This document shows, piece after piece, positions 1 through 12,530 of a stretch of DNA of 64,000 nucleotides (position 1 is its first letter; each line of letters opens with the position of its first letter). The position numbers were made by a program, and so were the translations under genes. Source of the DNA: Stenogyne calaminthoides (taxonomy: Eukaryota > Streptophyta > Magnoliopsida > Lamiales > Lamiaceae); the NCBI GenBank assembly GCA_037126765.1, contig JBBCBC010000022.1:19373758-19437757 (forward strand), given 5' to 3'. Under the pieces are notes generated by a model. The model was given only the letters and a program-made list of their open reading frames with translations, searched no databases and was not told where the DNA came from.

Positions 1-289
1 AGAGAGTTTGTGCAGAGTTTAATATATCTTCAATTGGTGTGCTTTCTCGCTTCTTTTTTATATTCCAATAATCATGTTCTTGAATATGCATAAATACTAA
101 AGTTTTTCATTGATATTATGTAAGCGTTGTTTTAGAGAAGAAATATTGATGTACTTTTGATTACCTAAAAAATTACCATCAAGTGTATTTTGATATAAAT
201 ATTTTTTATAATTTCTATCAAACACCTATAATATTTTATCGTTAAATTTTTATTTTTGACTATTGGTCACTTCCCCCAGTCTCACGCCC
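1..289. other. AT-rich flank, no gene seen
   Basis: A/T-rich sequence with homopolymer T and A runs. No coding signal, repeat boundary or RNA gene is recognisable. Confidence 0.4.
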
Positions 290-1619
290 TGTTAAGTTCC
301 TATTCTTGTTACTACCGGATATCTAAAGGTTTTTTCTAACATCTCTTTCATATCTTTTAAGAAAAATCCTAAATTCATCTTACTTTAAACCCTATGTGTT
401 TTTTGTGTCTTTTTTTCTTGCGCCTACGAAGACTCCTCATTTTTTGAGGGAATACCCTCTTAATTAAACTCACCCCGCTAAACCCTATGTCTTTTTTTTT
501 TTTTGCAGCTATAACTCCTCTTTTCTTTGAGGGAATACCTTCGACGTAAAACCCCTATGCATTTTTTTTGTGTCTTTTTCAAGATATGTCTATGGATTTT
601 TAATGTGGATAAGAAAAGAACAAAATTTGCTCAATCAATTAAGTATGTCATCCTAACATTTTATTTTGTTAGATTTCTTCAAGTTAAATTTATGCATAAA
701 AATTAGTTATCTTTACGTCCCATATTAATTTTTTTTTCCTTAAATTTCCATCATTTTAATTTTTATAAGTATTTTCTACAACCCATCATTTCTATAAATA
801 TTATATAAATCCAATTCATATTTTTTTATTTGCGTTCTCTTTCAGTCTCATATTCTGAAAAAATACGGAGATCACTTTTTTGATCTTTATATTTACTTTT
901 TTTCTTGAATGACAAGATACCGATTTCTTTGCTTTGGAGTTCCATCTTCACCTTTCGCCTCCCATTCTTTGATTTTCCAACCACAAATCTCTACACTAAT
1001 TCAAGAATTCAATGTAACAGAGTAGTTCTTGGAGAGGGTTTTACAAATTGAGTCTTGATTTTCTTGTTCCTCTTGGCGTGTATATACGAAGAATGCAACC
1101 GAATTTCATAATTTTACCGCTGATTTCTTTGAGAGGAATAGGAGGAGAGGTTTAACGGCTACTTTAAATACGCAATTTTTTGACCCCATCGTGGTGTTTT
1201 GAGGGCTTCAAGGATTTAAGTTTTTTTAAATCATTAATTCGTTGTGTTTTATGGCTCAATCTGATGTATTTGTTTAATTAAAAAAAAATGCTTCAAAATC
1301 ATGTATTGTGTTAATTAAAAAAATATTCCACGCCAAATTTATCCTAAAAATTACCTTTAATAACAAGCCTCCAAAAAGCCTAATTTTACAAATTTATGCG
1401 ACCAAGATAAAAAAACACAGTTATTTTAAAGTACCAAGACGTGATGCTCTATATCTTAAACATAGCGAGATCTGGTCAGCTTATAATGTGAAAAGAGCCC
1501 ATAACATAATTTGGGATGAACGCGATATTCAAATATGAGGAGACTAATAAGACTTTGGTAATATGAAAGAGCCCATAACATAATTCTAGATTACATTAGG
1601 GTAGTTTAATAATCATCCC
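290..1619. repeat. Duplicated segment, unit A, left part
   Basis: This AT-rich non-coding stretch is paralogous to 15441-16002 plus 19394-20236. Shared landmarks are an AAACCCTATG/T-run/GTGTCTTTTT block, a TGTCTATGRATTTTTAATG block, the CTTTGGAGTTCCATCTTC block and the AAAGAGCCCATAACATAATT block near 1565. Around 377-548 unit A has an extra tandem copy of the AAACCCTATG...GAGGGAATACC segment that unit B lacks. The short ORF at 1308-1538 shows no domain. Element W begins at its right edge. Confidence 0.75.
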
Positions 1620-1859
1620 TCGTTGGGAAATATGTAACTTAGTTTTATTTAAAGTTCCAAAACAGTTGTATTAGGACCAAGAAGACCTCGTTAGTCAATC
1701 GATGACTTATAATCGATTAAGATGACCACCGAATGTATAGATAGTCGATGTAAAGATAGGTCATATATCGGGAGGGGAACTCAATACGATAGTCGTCGAT
1801 GATCGATGACCCGTGATAAGGTCGATGATCGTAAGACTAAATAACAAATTAGAAGACAA

Positions 1860-2070
1860 GAAGCTTCAAGATCGTGAAGACAAGAAGACATCAGAGACTC
1901 AGATGAACTCAAGAATCGATGAACTCAAGACTCGAGATATTAACCCAAGACTCGTATGAACCCGGCGATCGAAAAACCTCAAGACTCAAGAATAAACCTC
2001 AAGACTCAAGAGGACCAAACATCGAGGCTCGTAGGACCCCAAGATCAAGACTACCAAGACCTAAGACCCA
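1860..2070 (+). repeat. Purine-rich degenerate repeat in the W LTR
   Basis: Roughly ten imperfect copies of AAGACTC-containing words (AACTCAAGACTCG, CCTCAAGACTCAAGA) run through U3. The matching part of the 3' LTR is 13130-13330. The X LTRs have a comparable GAAGACT-rich stretch on their sense (minus) strand. ORF 1919-2101 is a by-product of this repeat, not a gene. Confidence 0.6.
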
Positions 2071-2446
2071 TATCGAGTTCGTGATATTGAAGCTAAGATA
2101 ATGTGCATCCAAGACTAATCAAGGACGATCGATCATTCATTTGATCAAGTCACCACACCTAAAGGACAATCAAAAATGATACACCGTGATAAGCAATCTT
2201 TCTACAAAAGGAATATCAATCGCCTAACGGACAAATTGGGCAGTGCCTTTGCTAGGAAACCAAGAAGAAAGACAACACGGTACAAAAAGAGCTGACATTG
2301 TGGATACGACGTCAGGACAAAACGGCGCTTAATGATGCCTACGGCCACGCCTATAACGGAAAGCACGCCACAATCATATCCTATAACCTACCTAATATAG
2401 CCCCAAATTCAAATTGCTCCCCAACGGCTCTTTTTAATTTCCGGTC

Positions 2447-2454
2447 TATAAAAT
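2447..2454 (+). promoter_or_regulatory. TATA box of the W 5' LTR
   Basis: TATAAAAT lies 3' of a block that reads AATTGCTCTCCAACGGCT in T and Y and AATTGCTCCCCAACGGCT here. The same block-plus-TATA layout occurs at 30587 (T), 58395 and 60401 (Y). This marks the probable U3/R boundary, with transcription starting about 30 bp downstream. Confidence 0.65.
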
Positions 2455-2721
2455 GGGATCGATCTTCATTTTAAAGAAAGGACCAACAATGGAGAATAAA
2501 AAGCAAAGAAAAACAAACGGGAGAACAAGCAAAGAAATTTAAAGCTACAAAGAAAATCTCCGCCTCAAAGAACACTACATTTGAAGATTATTCTTAGAGT
2601 GTTCATCCCATTAGTTTCTTAGCAAGAAATCCTATCCACTTAGCATTTTTGGCTACCTAAAACACTGTGGATAGATTTCGCTTGAACCCTCAATCATTAT
2701 TTACCCAAAACACAGTTAGGT

Positions 2722-2990
2722 TAAGTTCAGAGAGTGCAAACTCATTAAACATCTCGCCATATCCTTTTTAAAGGATATAAGTCCGACCTGTTACGCTTGT
2801 AGAGTGGGAACTCGATAAACATCTCACCATCCTTTAAAAGGATAAGTCCCATGAGGTTGCTTAGTGGGGAACCCCTGTGAAACATCTCGCCATCCTCGAA
2901 AAGGATATAAGTCCCGCAGTTAAGTTTGTAAGAGTGGAGAACTCGTAGAACATCTCGCCATCCCGAAAAAGGATATAAGTCCCGCAGTTA
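2722..2990 (+). repeat. Four 65-bp tandem units in the W LTR
   Basis: The unit reads roughly GTAAGAGTGGGAACTC, then an ACATCTCGCCATCC block, then AAAAGGATATAAGTCCC. Starts are near 2722, 2790, 2857 and 2921. Each unit contains a small palindrome of the type ATCCTTTAAAAGGAT. The 3' LTR has the same four-unit array at about 13981-14250, so it predates insertion. The LTRs of T and Y have only a single related segment. Confidence 0.8.
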
Positions 2991-3451
2991 AAGTAGGTTA
3001 AGGTTCCATGTTAAGGGAAGAAAGGGACGAGGGACGTTTTGGGCTCGAACCACTATAAAAAAAAGTCTTGTGTGCATTTACTTGCTTTTTATTGCTTTAC
3101 ACAAGTCACAACAACCGAAGTTTTAAAACAAAGATACATATTCTGTTAAGCTTTCCGGCACTAAGCAATCGATCCGACCAGATTGACACCTTACCAACCG
3201 GGTTGAAAACCGATTTAAGAATCTTATTGATAAAACTGGTTTTTCACATTTGCACTCGCATAATCGCTTAAACCGACAGATATCAAACGATTCCGCTTCG
3301 TGCACTTTCAAGAAGATTGAACATCAATCTAAACCGATACATCAAAGACTGATCGGGTAATCCAAGTTCACACCCGATCCGCACTTAAAAGTTTTAGAAG
3401 TCTATTCACCCCCTCTAGACTTCCACCTCACAAAACCCGTCGACCTACAAG

Positions 3452-3463
3452 TGGTATCGAAGC
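3452..3463 (+). other. Primer-binding site of W (initiator tRNA-Met)
   Basis: TGGTATCGAAGC follows the LTR after a 2-bp AG spacer. Elements Y and Z carry the canonical TGGTATCAGAGC at the same place. The CAGA to CGAA change fits the pattern of lost CAG motifs in this element and may be a sequencing artefact. Confidence 0.8.
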
Positions 3464-3585
3464 GTGGTTCTACTGCACCAATCGGCTTTTGAGTATCATT
3501 GATTTTGAGGAAGAATCTTTTTGGTTCATTTGAACAGATCTTGAAAACCATTTCAAAAACTCATTCATTTTCAAAATCATTCAAG

Positions 3586-4960
3586 ATGGATAATACCTCC
3601 CAGATGTATCATGATTTGCCTATGTTTTCAATTGATGAGTATGCAGATTGGCTATATATATGCAACCATCTAGATCGATATCGCGTAATGACGGAAGCTC
3701 ATCGATCCAGGACCCATCATTATATATTACGACAACCCCAATTGCTGAGGAGATCCCGATTTGCACCGGAAGTCTTTGCGACGAAAAGCCCAGCCTTCGA
3801 TGGATGCAGAGGAAAGAAAGTCAGATATTTAGATACAATCGCCAGTATATAATCATGAAGACAATGGATAAAGTCACCAAGGAGAAGATAAAGTATCTCA
3901 AAAACCGCGAAAAGCTAATGTGCGATACTTTTTGCCGAGATATGAAGGAAATGATCGACAAAGACAACCGACTCACAAGTCGAACTGGGTGAAGTTCAAA
4001 AGTTAAAGATGTTGCCCAACGAGACAATAAACGAGCTCGATGGGAGGATCACCATGTCAAGAATAAGTTTTCTCGGTGAACTCGGGAAGAGATGTCGACA
4101 AAGATATCAACCATAAGATCTTTAAGATCTCACCAAGAATGGGACATGAAAGTCACGCAATCAAGGATTGCCAAGACATTTCCAAAGATGGAGCAGAGTA
4201 GCTTGTTCCTAAGCCTTTTAAAGTTTCACGACGAGTTCGATTTAAATCCGAAAAGAGGACAAGCCGATGAAGATGAGACGCGCCGAAGCCTCAACGCCAA
4301 AAAACCGCCATATTTAAAGCAACCACCAAAGCAGATCCAAGGCCACCAACCCGTTGAAACATAATGAGTCAAGGTAACAGATCGCCTCGCTACTGCAGAA
4401 ACTTGAAAGAACAAATACTTAGCTTGGTTAGTATCGGAGATTCTACAAGTGACTATCAAAGAAAAACAGAGGCCAACCGACAAATCATGAGAAAGAACCA
4501 GATCCGATGATAGAAGAGATCACAGAGAAGAAAAGAAAAGAGATGATCCGACAGATGAGAGAAAAGATAATGATCTCGATGTATGAGAGTCGGGACAATA
4601 TCGAAAGAAAAGTTACCTGACGTATCCCGCAGACGGGTTGACTTCACACGGGCAGAGGGAAGTTCCAGAGATCGAGGATCATGCTTCAATCGGCGAGGAA
4701 ACCAGTCACTATAGCACCGATCGCCTCGAATTCGACTCCCCAGAGAAAGAGAAGAAAATGGAACAAGAGAGAGCAATGCCTCGAGAGATAGAAAAGTCCG
4801 GTCGCCGACACATCCGAATTGATGATTCCTATCCGCCTTCCGACCCCTTCCGTTACTTTTCCAGAGAAGACTTTCTCGATAAAGCGGTTGTTGACTTCAA
4901 CGAGCATGAAGATCTGATATTCTCTTGATGATGATGAAGTGTGCCTCGATGGCTAAGGAG
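3586..4960 (+). pseudogene. Broken copia gag of W
   Basis: The ATG at 3586 starts a reading frame that aligns with intact gag of element Y (61345). The N-terminus keeps the M-F-S-[IV]-D-E-Y-A-D-W motif of the UBN2/copia gag domain. The following fragments at 3648-3992 and 4092-4364 correspond to the helical capsid-like domain, and 4638-4928 to the acidic/arginine-rich C-terminal part. At least five frameshifts or stops separate the pieces. The CCHC zinc knuckle visible in Y cannot be found here. Gag would form the retrotransposon particle in the cytoplasm. Homology to Y is clear by eye; whether the breaks are real mutations or read errors is undecided. Confidence 0.75.
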
Positions 4961-5040
4961 GACCAATCTAAGGTAACCTCAAACTTTCCTTTTTTTCAAA
5001 TTCCACACTCGCTATTATTAAGACACACCGGAGAGATTGA

Positions 5041-6190
5041 CGGTACAGCCTACTCGAGCAATTGATTGATGATCTCTAATGCAAAAGAGACACTTATACA
5101 ATAGTGGAAGTTTAAAATGACAAACTAAGGATCATGAATAATCGCCTTTGTTAAAGAGAACGCTTCAAAGAAAGCTACCGAATCGAAATTGATTAAACCG
5201 CTTTCAAAAGGTAATCGAGAACTTAATATTCTGGAAGTTAAATTTTTCGAGTCAGAGAAGCAGATCAAAGATCACCTAGCAATCAACAAAACAACAAGCC
5301 GATGATTTCAAAATCCTTCAAGCTAAATTTGATGAGCTATTCCGATCACATGAGAGTCAAAAAATCTATCGAGGATAGTTTCACAAAGAAAAAATAGAGA
5401 TTTTCACTTAAGTCATCTAAAACCGCTCAAGAAATGAACACCTATTTTCTAACGCCAACTAACAAGAAGGAATTGTATGAGAACCCCTTCTACATCTCAA
5501 AAGCCCCGTTTGATTCACTTTAAGGGTGTAATCAACGAAGCCCTAACAAAGATACCTTAAAAGCTAAACTTGTATCCGATAGGAAAATGACTACTGAAAT
5601 AAAAAGAAGGAAAAGCTCAATCTAAAGGGAATGTAAATGAACCCCTAATCGATAAAGCACCAGGAATCAAATGTAAGAACCCAGCTTTTCTCAAGAAACC
5701 TCAACCGACAAACAGACAGGGTATCAAGAGACAACCTCAGAAGAAGGAAATCTAATCGAGACCCAATCAAGGTCACCATTTCATAATAAGCTATAGGTAA
5801 ACCGCAAAGACCACCTATGCCAAAAAAGATATGAATCTTTTTTGATGGTAGCATTGCTACCCTTTATAACCAGAGATCTAGGGCTAACAAGACCTCGAGA
5901 GATCTAGAAGACAAAATATAAAAAGAAAATCCCAAGTCTTCTAAGTCACCCAAGGCTCACACTAATAATCATACTAATCGTGAAAGATATAAAGAGATGT
6001 ATGATTATGTTGATATGTATGAGACAAATCAAACCTTCTAATCTATCGCATTTTCATAGAAGTAATGTTCGCTTATGTGGATCCCCAATCCACCACTAAC
6101 CCCCCCCGTGACCCAACTCCAAAGGGTACCTAAAGCTCATTTATTTGCGTGTTCACGTGATCGCCAACAAAGGAGGTGCATAAGCAACTA
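5041..6190 (+). pseudogene. Gag-pol linker of W, coiled-coil and basic region, broken
   Basis: This stretch aligns with Y 62851-63951. It holds a former coiled coil (about 5060-5400), then a lysine/glutamine-rich low-complexity part, ending at a proline-rich W-[IV]-P-K-G-type segment near 6080-6120. Where Y has a TAG stop at 62848-62850, W reads CAG at the aligned position, which indicates that the Y stop is a derived nonsense change. No single reading frame stays open here for more than about 70 codons. Confidence 0.6.
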
Positions 6191-6720
6191 TCCGGCACAT
6201 CGATAGTGGATGCTCAAGGCACATGACTGAAGCAAAACATCTCCTTTAGTTCTTACAAAGAACAAGATAGTTTCCACGGTACTCTTTCGGTGATGATAAC
6301 TTTGGTTTTACCAAAGGATTCGAACTCAGAGAATGATGATGTAGTAATCAGTCTCGTGATGTCAATGATTAAAAGCACAAATCTACTATCAAGATTACAA
6401 TTTTATATACAACGATTTAGTGGTGGAGTTCTTTTAGAGCACAAGTGTAACGATAAGGAATAGAGCCACTCAACAAACCTTGCTAAATCGGTTCAAGGAA
6501 AGGGAAACTCACACGCTAGATTGGGAACAAGCTTGCCCAAGGAATAGATAAGTTAATTGTTAAGAGTTCTAAAAGCAGTGCTTGGCTCGCACAAAAAGAA
6601 TGAACCATCCGAACTTCAAGACTCTTAACAAGATCACTAGATGTCTTTGGTTGAGGGACTTTTAATGAGATATTTTTCCAAAAGATCGCATATGTGCCGC
6701 GATGTCGAAGGGAAAACAGT
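6190..6720 (+). pseudogene. Copia protease and GAG-pre-integrase of W, broken
   Basis: The aspartic protease signature is readable at 6202-6228 as D-S-G-C-S-R-H-M-T, the standard copia start of the protease/GAG-pre-integrase segment. The zinc-binding region follows near 6595-6705, with N-H-P-N-F-K-T-L-N-K and then a damaged C-x2-C. The protease cleaves the Gag-Pol polyprotein, and the His/Cys region is the N-terminal domain of integrase. Frames change several times between the motifs. Confidence 0.7.
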
Positions 6721-7440
6721 TAAAGCCCATTCAAGGGAATACTGACCAAGATTCAAGAGGGTATCGCAATCGCCCATACGGATCTATTCGACCAGTTACC
6801 CCAATACCTCAACGGACGAAATATACTCTAAGTAATCGTGATGATTATTCCAAGTTTATTGGGGTGGTATTCTTATACAAGAAGAACGACAACGCATAAA
6901 GATACCCGAAGCCAAGAAGCTACAAACGAGAAGGGTGTCAAAGATAAAAAAATCGACGATAAAAGGTACAAAGTTCCTCAATTTTATTATTAATTTTTGC
7001 ACCGAGTTTGGTACATAAAGATGAAACGTCACCGAAGAACACCACAACAAAATGGAGTAGCGTAATCGGAGAAATGAACTCTAAGGAAGCTCGCTGCACT
7101 ATGTTAAGTCAACATGCTACACCTGCCGCTTTTTGGGGCGTATAATCAACACAAAGATGTCATACTCCGTAATGAAATGTTCTTGACTCAAGACTATACT
7201 TCAAAAACACCTTATGAACTGTGGAAGGACGTAAAACCTCGTGGTTTCATACTTCCATGTTTTTGGGTGCAAGTGTTTTATTCACAAATAATGGGGAAAA
7301 GTCTCTTTGAAGACTTTTGAGGCCAAGTCGACGAGGGCATATTTTCAGATATTCCTCATCCAAATAAGGCTTTCAGTGGTTTACAACAAACTAACTCCTT
7401 AGTTGTGGAAGAAACACCCCATGTGGTTCTTTGATGAGAC
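6700..7440 (+). pseudogene. Copia integrase core of W, broken
   Basis: Readable pieces are a Y-G-S-I-R-P-V start, the D-D-Y-S-K-F strand near 6838-6856 (second catalytic Asp region), a P-Q-Q-N-G-V segment near 7040-7060 that precedes the catalytic Glu, and K-T-P-Y-E-L-W near 7204-7226. The ORF at 7114-7320 covers the part after the core. Integrase would insert the cDNA, making the 5-bp duplications seen for related elements. Several frameshifts make this copy non-functional as written. Confidence 0.7.
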
Positions 7441-7959
7441 ATCTTCTCAACAAGAGAAAGTCACCGTAACAAGTCTTACCAGATCAATCTATACCGACAC
7501 TAAAAAATGGATCACCTAAGCATCATGAGAAAGAACCGAAACATAAAAAGGTACATCCCTTAATCTTGATCTTGTCGATTCAACAGTCAATCGCATTTTA
7601 AGGTAATGACAACTGCCGCGAAGTTGTTCAAGCAGGCCGAGATAAAGATTAACCGAACTATCCGTTCGTGGGGGAACTCCCCGGTTCCTATTTAATGCAC
7701 ATCAAGACATGATGAGTCCAACATCACCGAGACATGTTCTTATCAAGTGGATCATAAATTCAAGACCACTCCCAATCACGGGGTAATGAACTATCGATAT
7801 GGATGATGTTCTCCAAACAGCACGACATCAAAAATGTATGATTCTGATTACCACCATCCAACCGACCGATATCGGAGACCCATCCGAGCAGAGTCAAAAC
7901 TAGACATCGATTTGTGAAAGTGCCATGTATCAAGTTAGACCGCTCATGAAGGAACCAAC

Positions 7960-8790
7960 TACGAGAGGAAGCTCTACAAGACGCAGTCGGATTCTAGCTG
8001 GCGGAAGAGTAACCGGGAATTGAGAGAAATCAAGTTTGGGAATTCGGGACGCACTAACTCATCAAGACATACTGGCACGGCGGGTATTCAAGAACAAGAG
8101 AGATGAGAAAATGTCATAACTGTGAATAAGGCAAGACTTGTTGCTAAGGGTATTCACAATCGAAGCGAATTGATTATGATGAGGTTTTGCACTGCCGCCG
8201 CTTAGAAGCTTTCATTCGGTCAAGCTGCATATGCTTCCCACGAGGGTTCCATCAGGTATTTCCATAGATGTAAAGAGTGCATTCTAAACGGGGTACTAGC
8301 AGAGGAAGTTTATGTTTAACAACCTCTGTGCTTTGAAAAGGCAACCAAGTGTACTTTTAAGGAAAGCTTTATGATGATCAAACAAGCTCCTCGGCTTGGT
8401 ATGATACACTCTCGGCTCTTGATAGACAGCGGTTCACTAAAGGAATAGTGGACGTAACCTTATTCGCATTAGAAGATGGAGAAGATATTCGATGGTTTAG
8501 ATCTGACGGGACGACATCATCTTCGGATCTCCCAACAAGAAGCTATGTGGAGAAATTCAGCCAAAGTTGATGCAAGGAAGTTCGAGATGTTCATGATGGG
8601 TCGATGAATTACTTTCGGGTTTACAAGTCAAGAGTACATATGGGATATTCATCTCGCAGCTTATATACAAGGAATCCACGGCAAAGTTTGGAGTTAAATA
8701 TTGCAAGGAAGCCATAATTCCCATGATAACCCGTTCAAGATGGATCTGCATTTAAGATGGTCAAAAAACAAATCGTAAAAGAATAGAGAG
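7960..8790 (+). pseudogene. Copia reverse transcriptase (RVT_2) of W, broken
   Basis: It aligns with RT of T (22841-23610) and X. Recognisable are V-F-K-N-K-R-D-E near 8086-8110, the F-A-P-V-A-R-L-E-A region near 8186-8216 (garbled), the V-K-S-A-F-L-N-G-V region near 8266-8290 and the A-P-R-A-W-Y-D-T-L region near 8384-8410. The Y-V-D-D active site is not intact; the matching bases near 8508-8525 read as a damaged D-D-I-I-F. No frame covers more than a fraction of the domain. Confidence 0.7.
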
Positions 8791-9360
8791 CATTGATTAC
8801 CTTTATACCGACCGCCAAACAGACTGCATATTATTTTGGCAAGAGGTGTATGTGCTGCATTTCAAGCAAATCCAATGCAAAGCCACCTAGAAGCAGCTTA
8901 AGCGGATTCTCAAGCATCTCAAGGGGACCGTAAACCTTGGTTTATTTTACCCATCGAATGACGACAATCTAGAACTTAGTGGGTATTTCGATTCAGACAC
9001 GGAGGTTGCGTAATCGATAGAAAAATCAACCCTGTTCATGTCGGGCCGGGAAATAAGTCGATCTCTTGGTTTTCGGCATAGAAGGCACATACTATTGAAG
9101 TAATATGATCTACCATCGTTGTTCCCAAAATCGCTAGAAATGGGATCAAATTATTGAAATATCGTGACCAAACTAAACATCAATTTGCATATACGCATGC
9201 AAATGGCACATCATTTTTTCATGTTAGAAGGCCAAGGAAAAGTTCTAAAGTTAACTTTGCATCGATTGAATGAAAGCCATATCATCGGAGAAAAAAGTAT
9301 GTAGATCTCTCACCATCAACCAACTTAATCGCCATTGAGAAAATTCTAGAGTGCTTAAGT
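8790..9360 (+). pseudogene. Copia RNase H of W, broken
   Basis: It aligns with the T segment 23640-24353. The L-K-G-T-V-N-L-G-L-F-Y-P motif is visible near 8915-8953, and a damaged S-D-x-D-Y-G-G near 8985-9010. RNase H would remove the RNA strand during cDNA synthesis. It is interrupted by many stops. Confidence 0.65.
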
Positions 9361-9399
9361 AGCAAGTTCGAGCAGGACTTCTGAACGTTAGTTCGCTTT

Positions 9400-12300
9400 C
9401 ACACACGTAACATAGTCCACGCGAAGATTACTTTTATAAGCTCGAGTTTTAACAACAATGATGCAAGTAGGATGAAGACAATGATGCCGGACTCGATTTT
9501 TCGCTGTCATGTAATGAGGTTCGAAAGGACTTAATGACCATCTCCAAAGGATATTGGCTTAACTCGGAGAAGCATCAATCCGCAGACCTACACGATCGGG
9601 TAGGAGAAATGAGTTTCTTGAAGCCGAATCGCTGAGACAAAGAAATAAGGAGAACACTTGAACGCCAAAGCCTCCTATCTCAAGAGTAGTAAGAAATTTT
9701 CTTTCTTGAAATTGTTCGGCGTGATCATGTGCTCAACTTACGCCCTTGATGTGGTCACTTCATACAAGATAAGTGTTATGTCTGCGATAATCAAGAAGGC
9801 TTCGACATCGATTGGTTGGGTATGGTCAGCACGTTTTTTTTTTTTTTTTTTTTTGAAGAAAAGACTCCGGGAAGTTCGAATCGACTCCAGAGCAATGAAG
9901 TGTGCTTATCTTCAAGTGCTCATTCATACACAAAAATTTATCATTCTCACGATAAGTCGCCAGGTAATTATGAATGGAACGAGAATGGAGCTTAAGATTT
10001 ACAAGCAAAGACAAGGCCATATCAAAGACGAGTCCCTACCCGACAAGCCGATGAGGATCCGAATTTTATGTGCCCAAACCCAAGGGAGAAAAGAAAGGGA
10101 AAAGATAAGGCAATCAGACGGCTCAAGTGAAGGAAAAGGCTATTCCAAGAGAAGAGATGAAGAGGGAAGGATCTGCCAAGAAACCGAGATGCTCAAGGGA
10201 AAACGTTCTAAGAGAGTCTCATCTCCTTTGAAAAAATCGCTTCCAAGTTTTCAGCCAACCAACAAAGAATCGAGGATCTGACAAGAAGAATCAAGAGAGA
10301 TAGCACCACTCGAGCCAACTATCGTAGAAGTAAGGGAAGAACCGATGATCGCAAATAGGAGAGAGAAATCAGTCAGAGGGAGGACAAGTGAAGCAATCCG
10401 AGGAAGAATCACCATCCGATTCTTCGCCTCTAACCAAGATCTTCCAGAGAGCAAGATCGCCAATGCCCACTTCCAAATCACCATCACCTCTCAAAAAATC
10501 ATCACCTCCCCCCTCTCCCCACAAAAACCCTCACCCTCACTATCGTAACATCATCTCCCACACCACCAATCAATGAACCCGCTCAAGAAACCGAACACCC
10601 TCAACACGCCCTAAAACAAAACCCAACTACAAATATCCAAATATCCCGATCCGATCAAGTCTCAAGAACCCAAGAGATCCGGTTTTAACATGTGTCCATC
10701 TCTCATAATCCTTCAACACCGTATCAATACTTGTTTCACCGCTCAAGAGAGCCCCATCATAAGGATTACGAAGCAACAGATCAAAGAGTAGGGCCGGATC
10801 TATGCCCCGAATAGATCAACATCCCCGCATCCAAAGAAAAGATAGAAGAGATATAGGTTCTGGAGGGATATCATCTAAAGAGCATTGAAGAACTTCTTAT
10901 TCTAACGACAACTCGGGGATCATATTTCTTTTGTAGACTTCGAGTTGAAATGTCTAAAACAATGCCGATTGAAAGTGTTTGAATTGGCATCCGATGATGA
11001 TATCGATGGTTGATTCACTGAAAAGGTTCTGTGATTGCTGATAATGGAGGATGAAACCGCTCAACCTCCTACGATCACGGAGGAATTGCGTATTTAACCA
11101 AGAACGGGTGCCGCAGATGAGACCCAATTTAGCAAGGCTTCAACATCCGAACAGATCGCCATTTATGAGCCTCGATACCCTAGATCATCATACTTTAAGA
11201 TTCAGACGATCAAGGTCGATTTGAAGACAAATTGCAAAGACTACAAAGCAGATCCGATGAAGCGATTGAAGATGAGCAAGCAAAAACTATTTGACAAGGA
11301 ACTTGGGTCAAACAACTTGGGATGCACAATGCCATCCTTGTCAAGTAATGCAATTAGATATCCTCTTGTTGCCGAGAAGCCAAGCCCACCGACAAAACTC
11401 GCCGTGACAGAGATGCTCAATCGCATACATGTACTTTTGGAAAGTGTGTCAAGCATCCTCGACAAAACCAACAACCACTTGGATACGGGTTGAAAATATT
11501 TTATAGCTTTCCACATAACGAAAGCAAGACAGAAATCGAATCGCCTAAGACGCTTCAACACACCGCATTTTCTCGCCACCATTTAGATCACTCCTCTTGT
11601 TGTAGAGGAACTCAGAGAGGAGATCTCACTAATTAACAGCTCGAACCAAAGAAGATGTCCAACCCTTTGATGCAAACCAAAAGGGGGAAGAAAAAAGAGA
11701 ATAAAGAGAAGGAAGAAAATGCATCGCATACAATTGGTAAAATTTTCAACTCTACCAAAACCAGATTCAGATTGGTTGTACCACACCATCTACCGATCTC
11801 AAAGGGCGAATAAAAAGAAACCAGGAGCAACACAAGAAAGAGATCATCGAAAAGGTAAAAAGTGCTTCTTTCAGAGGTTACCGCCGAGTCGCATAAGATT
11901 GAAGACTTTTCTTCGCTCGCCTTAAAAAAGAATGGAAATCGATGATCGTGCCAAGCCTTGAACTTGATAAGAAATTAAGAAGAAGATTTAACAAGATGAG
12001 AACCCGAGCAACTCGAGAAGAAAAGAAAGGCAAAGGCAAGATGATGAAAGCAAATGCGAAGATCAGAGACAAGGCCACTATTCTCCACCAAAATAGATTT
12101 AATTTCTAACAAGTTCAAGAGCAAACAAGACAGAATAAGAGAGGCCGAATCAAGAAGCAGTTTAGCAGAGGCAAAGGGATTGAACATTGCTTACATCCGG
12201 GGAAAAGGAAGAACGGTCAGAAAGCAGAGGAGATTGCTTTGGGAGAAGATTGCCCTTCCCTATCGCTAAAGGCATTCTTTGGGCAGACGGCAAGATCTCG

Positions 12301-12530
12301 CTCTGCACGGGATCAGACAGAGGGAGAATGGTTGCGTGACTTAGCATCCCGGAGAAGATTCCAATTCATCAAGATCGACCGAAAAATGATGATGAATTCG
12401 AATCAAGTTAGAAACAAAGTATCTAGACTTCTACCGCATAAGTTGATGAAAAGAAGGCAAGACCATGTCACTTATACCAAGTTTCCACCCATTGAACCAC
12501 TCCTTCCACTCAAAAGGCCCGCATAACAAA
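9400..12530 (+). pseudogene. Extra 3' gene region of W, decayed
   Basis: About 3 kb lies between RNase H and the 3' LTR, in the same place as the extra genes of T and X. Longest pieces: 9658-10281 (207 codons, interrupted by a T run at 9838), 11221-11493 (a likely amphipathic segment with L-N-R-I-H-V-L-L-E-S-V) and 12239-12526. The 10080-10560 part is rich in K, R, S and P; 11980-12160 is K/R-rich. No known domain is recognised. The common position and composition suggest a decayed relative of the T and X extra genes. Direct homology was not shown. Confidence 0.45.

Larger units (their letters stand above)
1620..3449 (+). repeat. 5' LTR of element W
   Basis: It begins near (T)CGTTGGGAAATATG, a damaged TGTTGGG, and ends CGACCTACA two bases before the primer-binding site. 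It pairs with 12888-14711. U3 contains a purine-rich degenerate repeat (about 1860-2070, variants of AACTCAAGACTC). A conserved block just upstream of the TATA box matches the LTRs of T and Y. The downstream half carries four tandem units of about 65 bp. Confidence 0.88.

Noticed and set aside
9658..10281. 207-codon ORF as an independent gene
   Set aside because: It includes a poly-T run read as phenylalanines, no domain is visible, and it lies inside the decayed extra-gene region of W.
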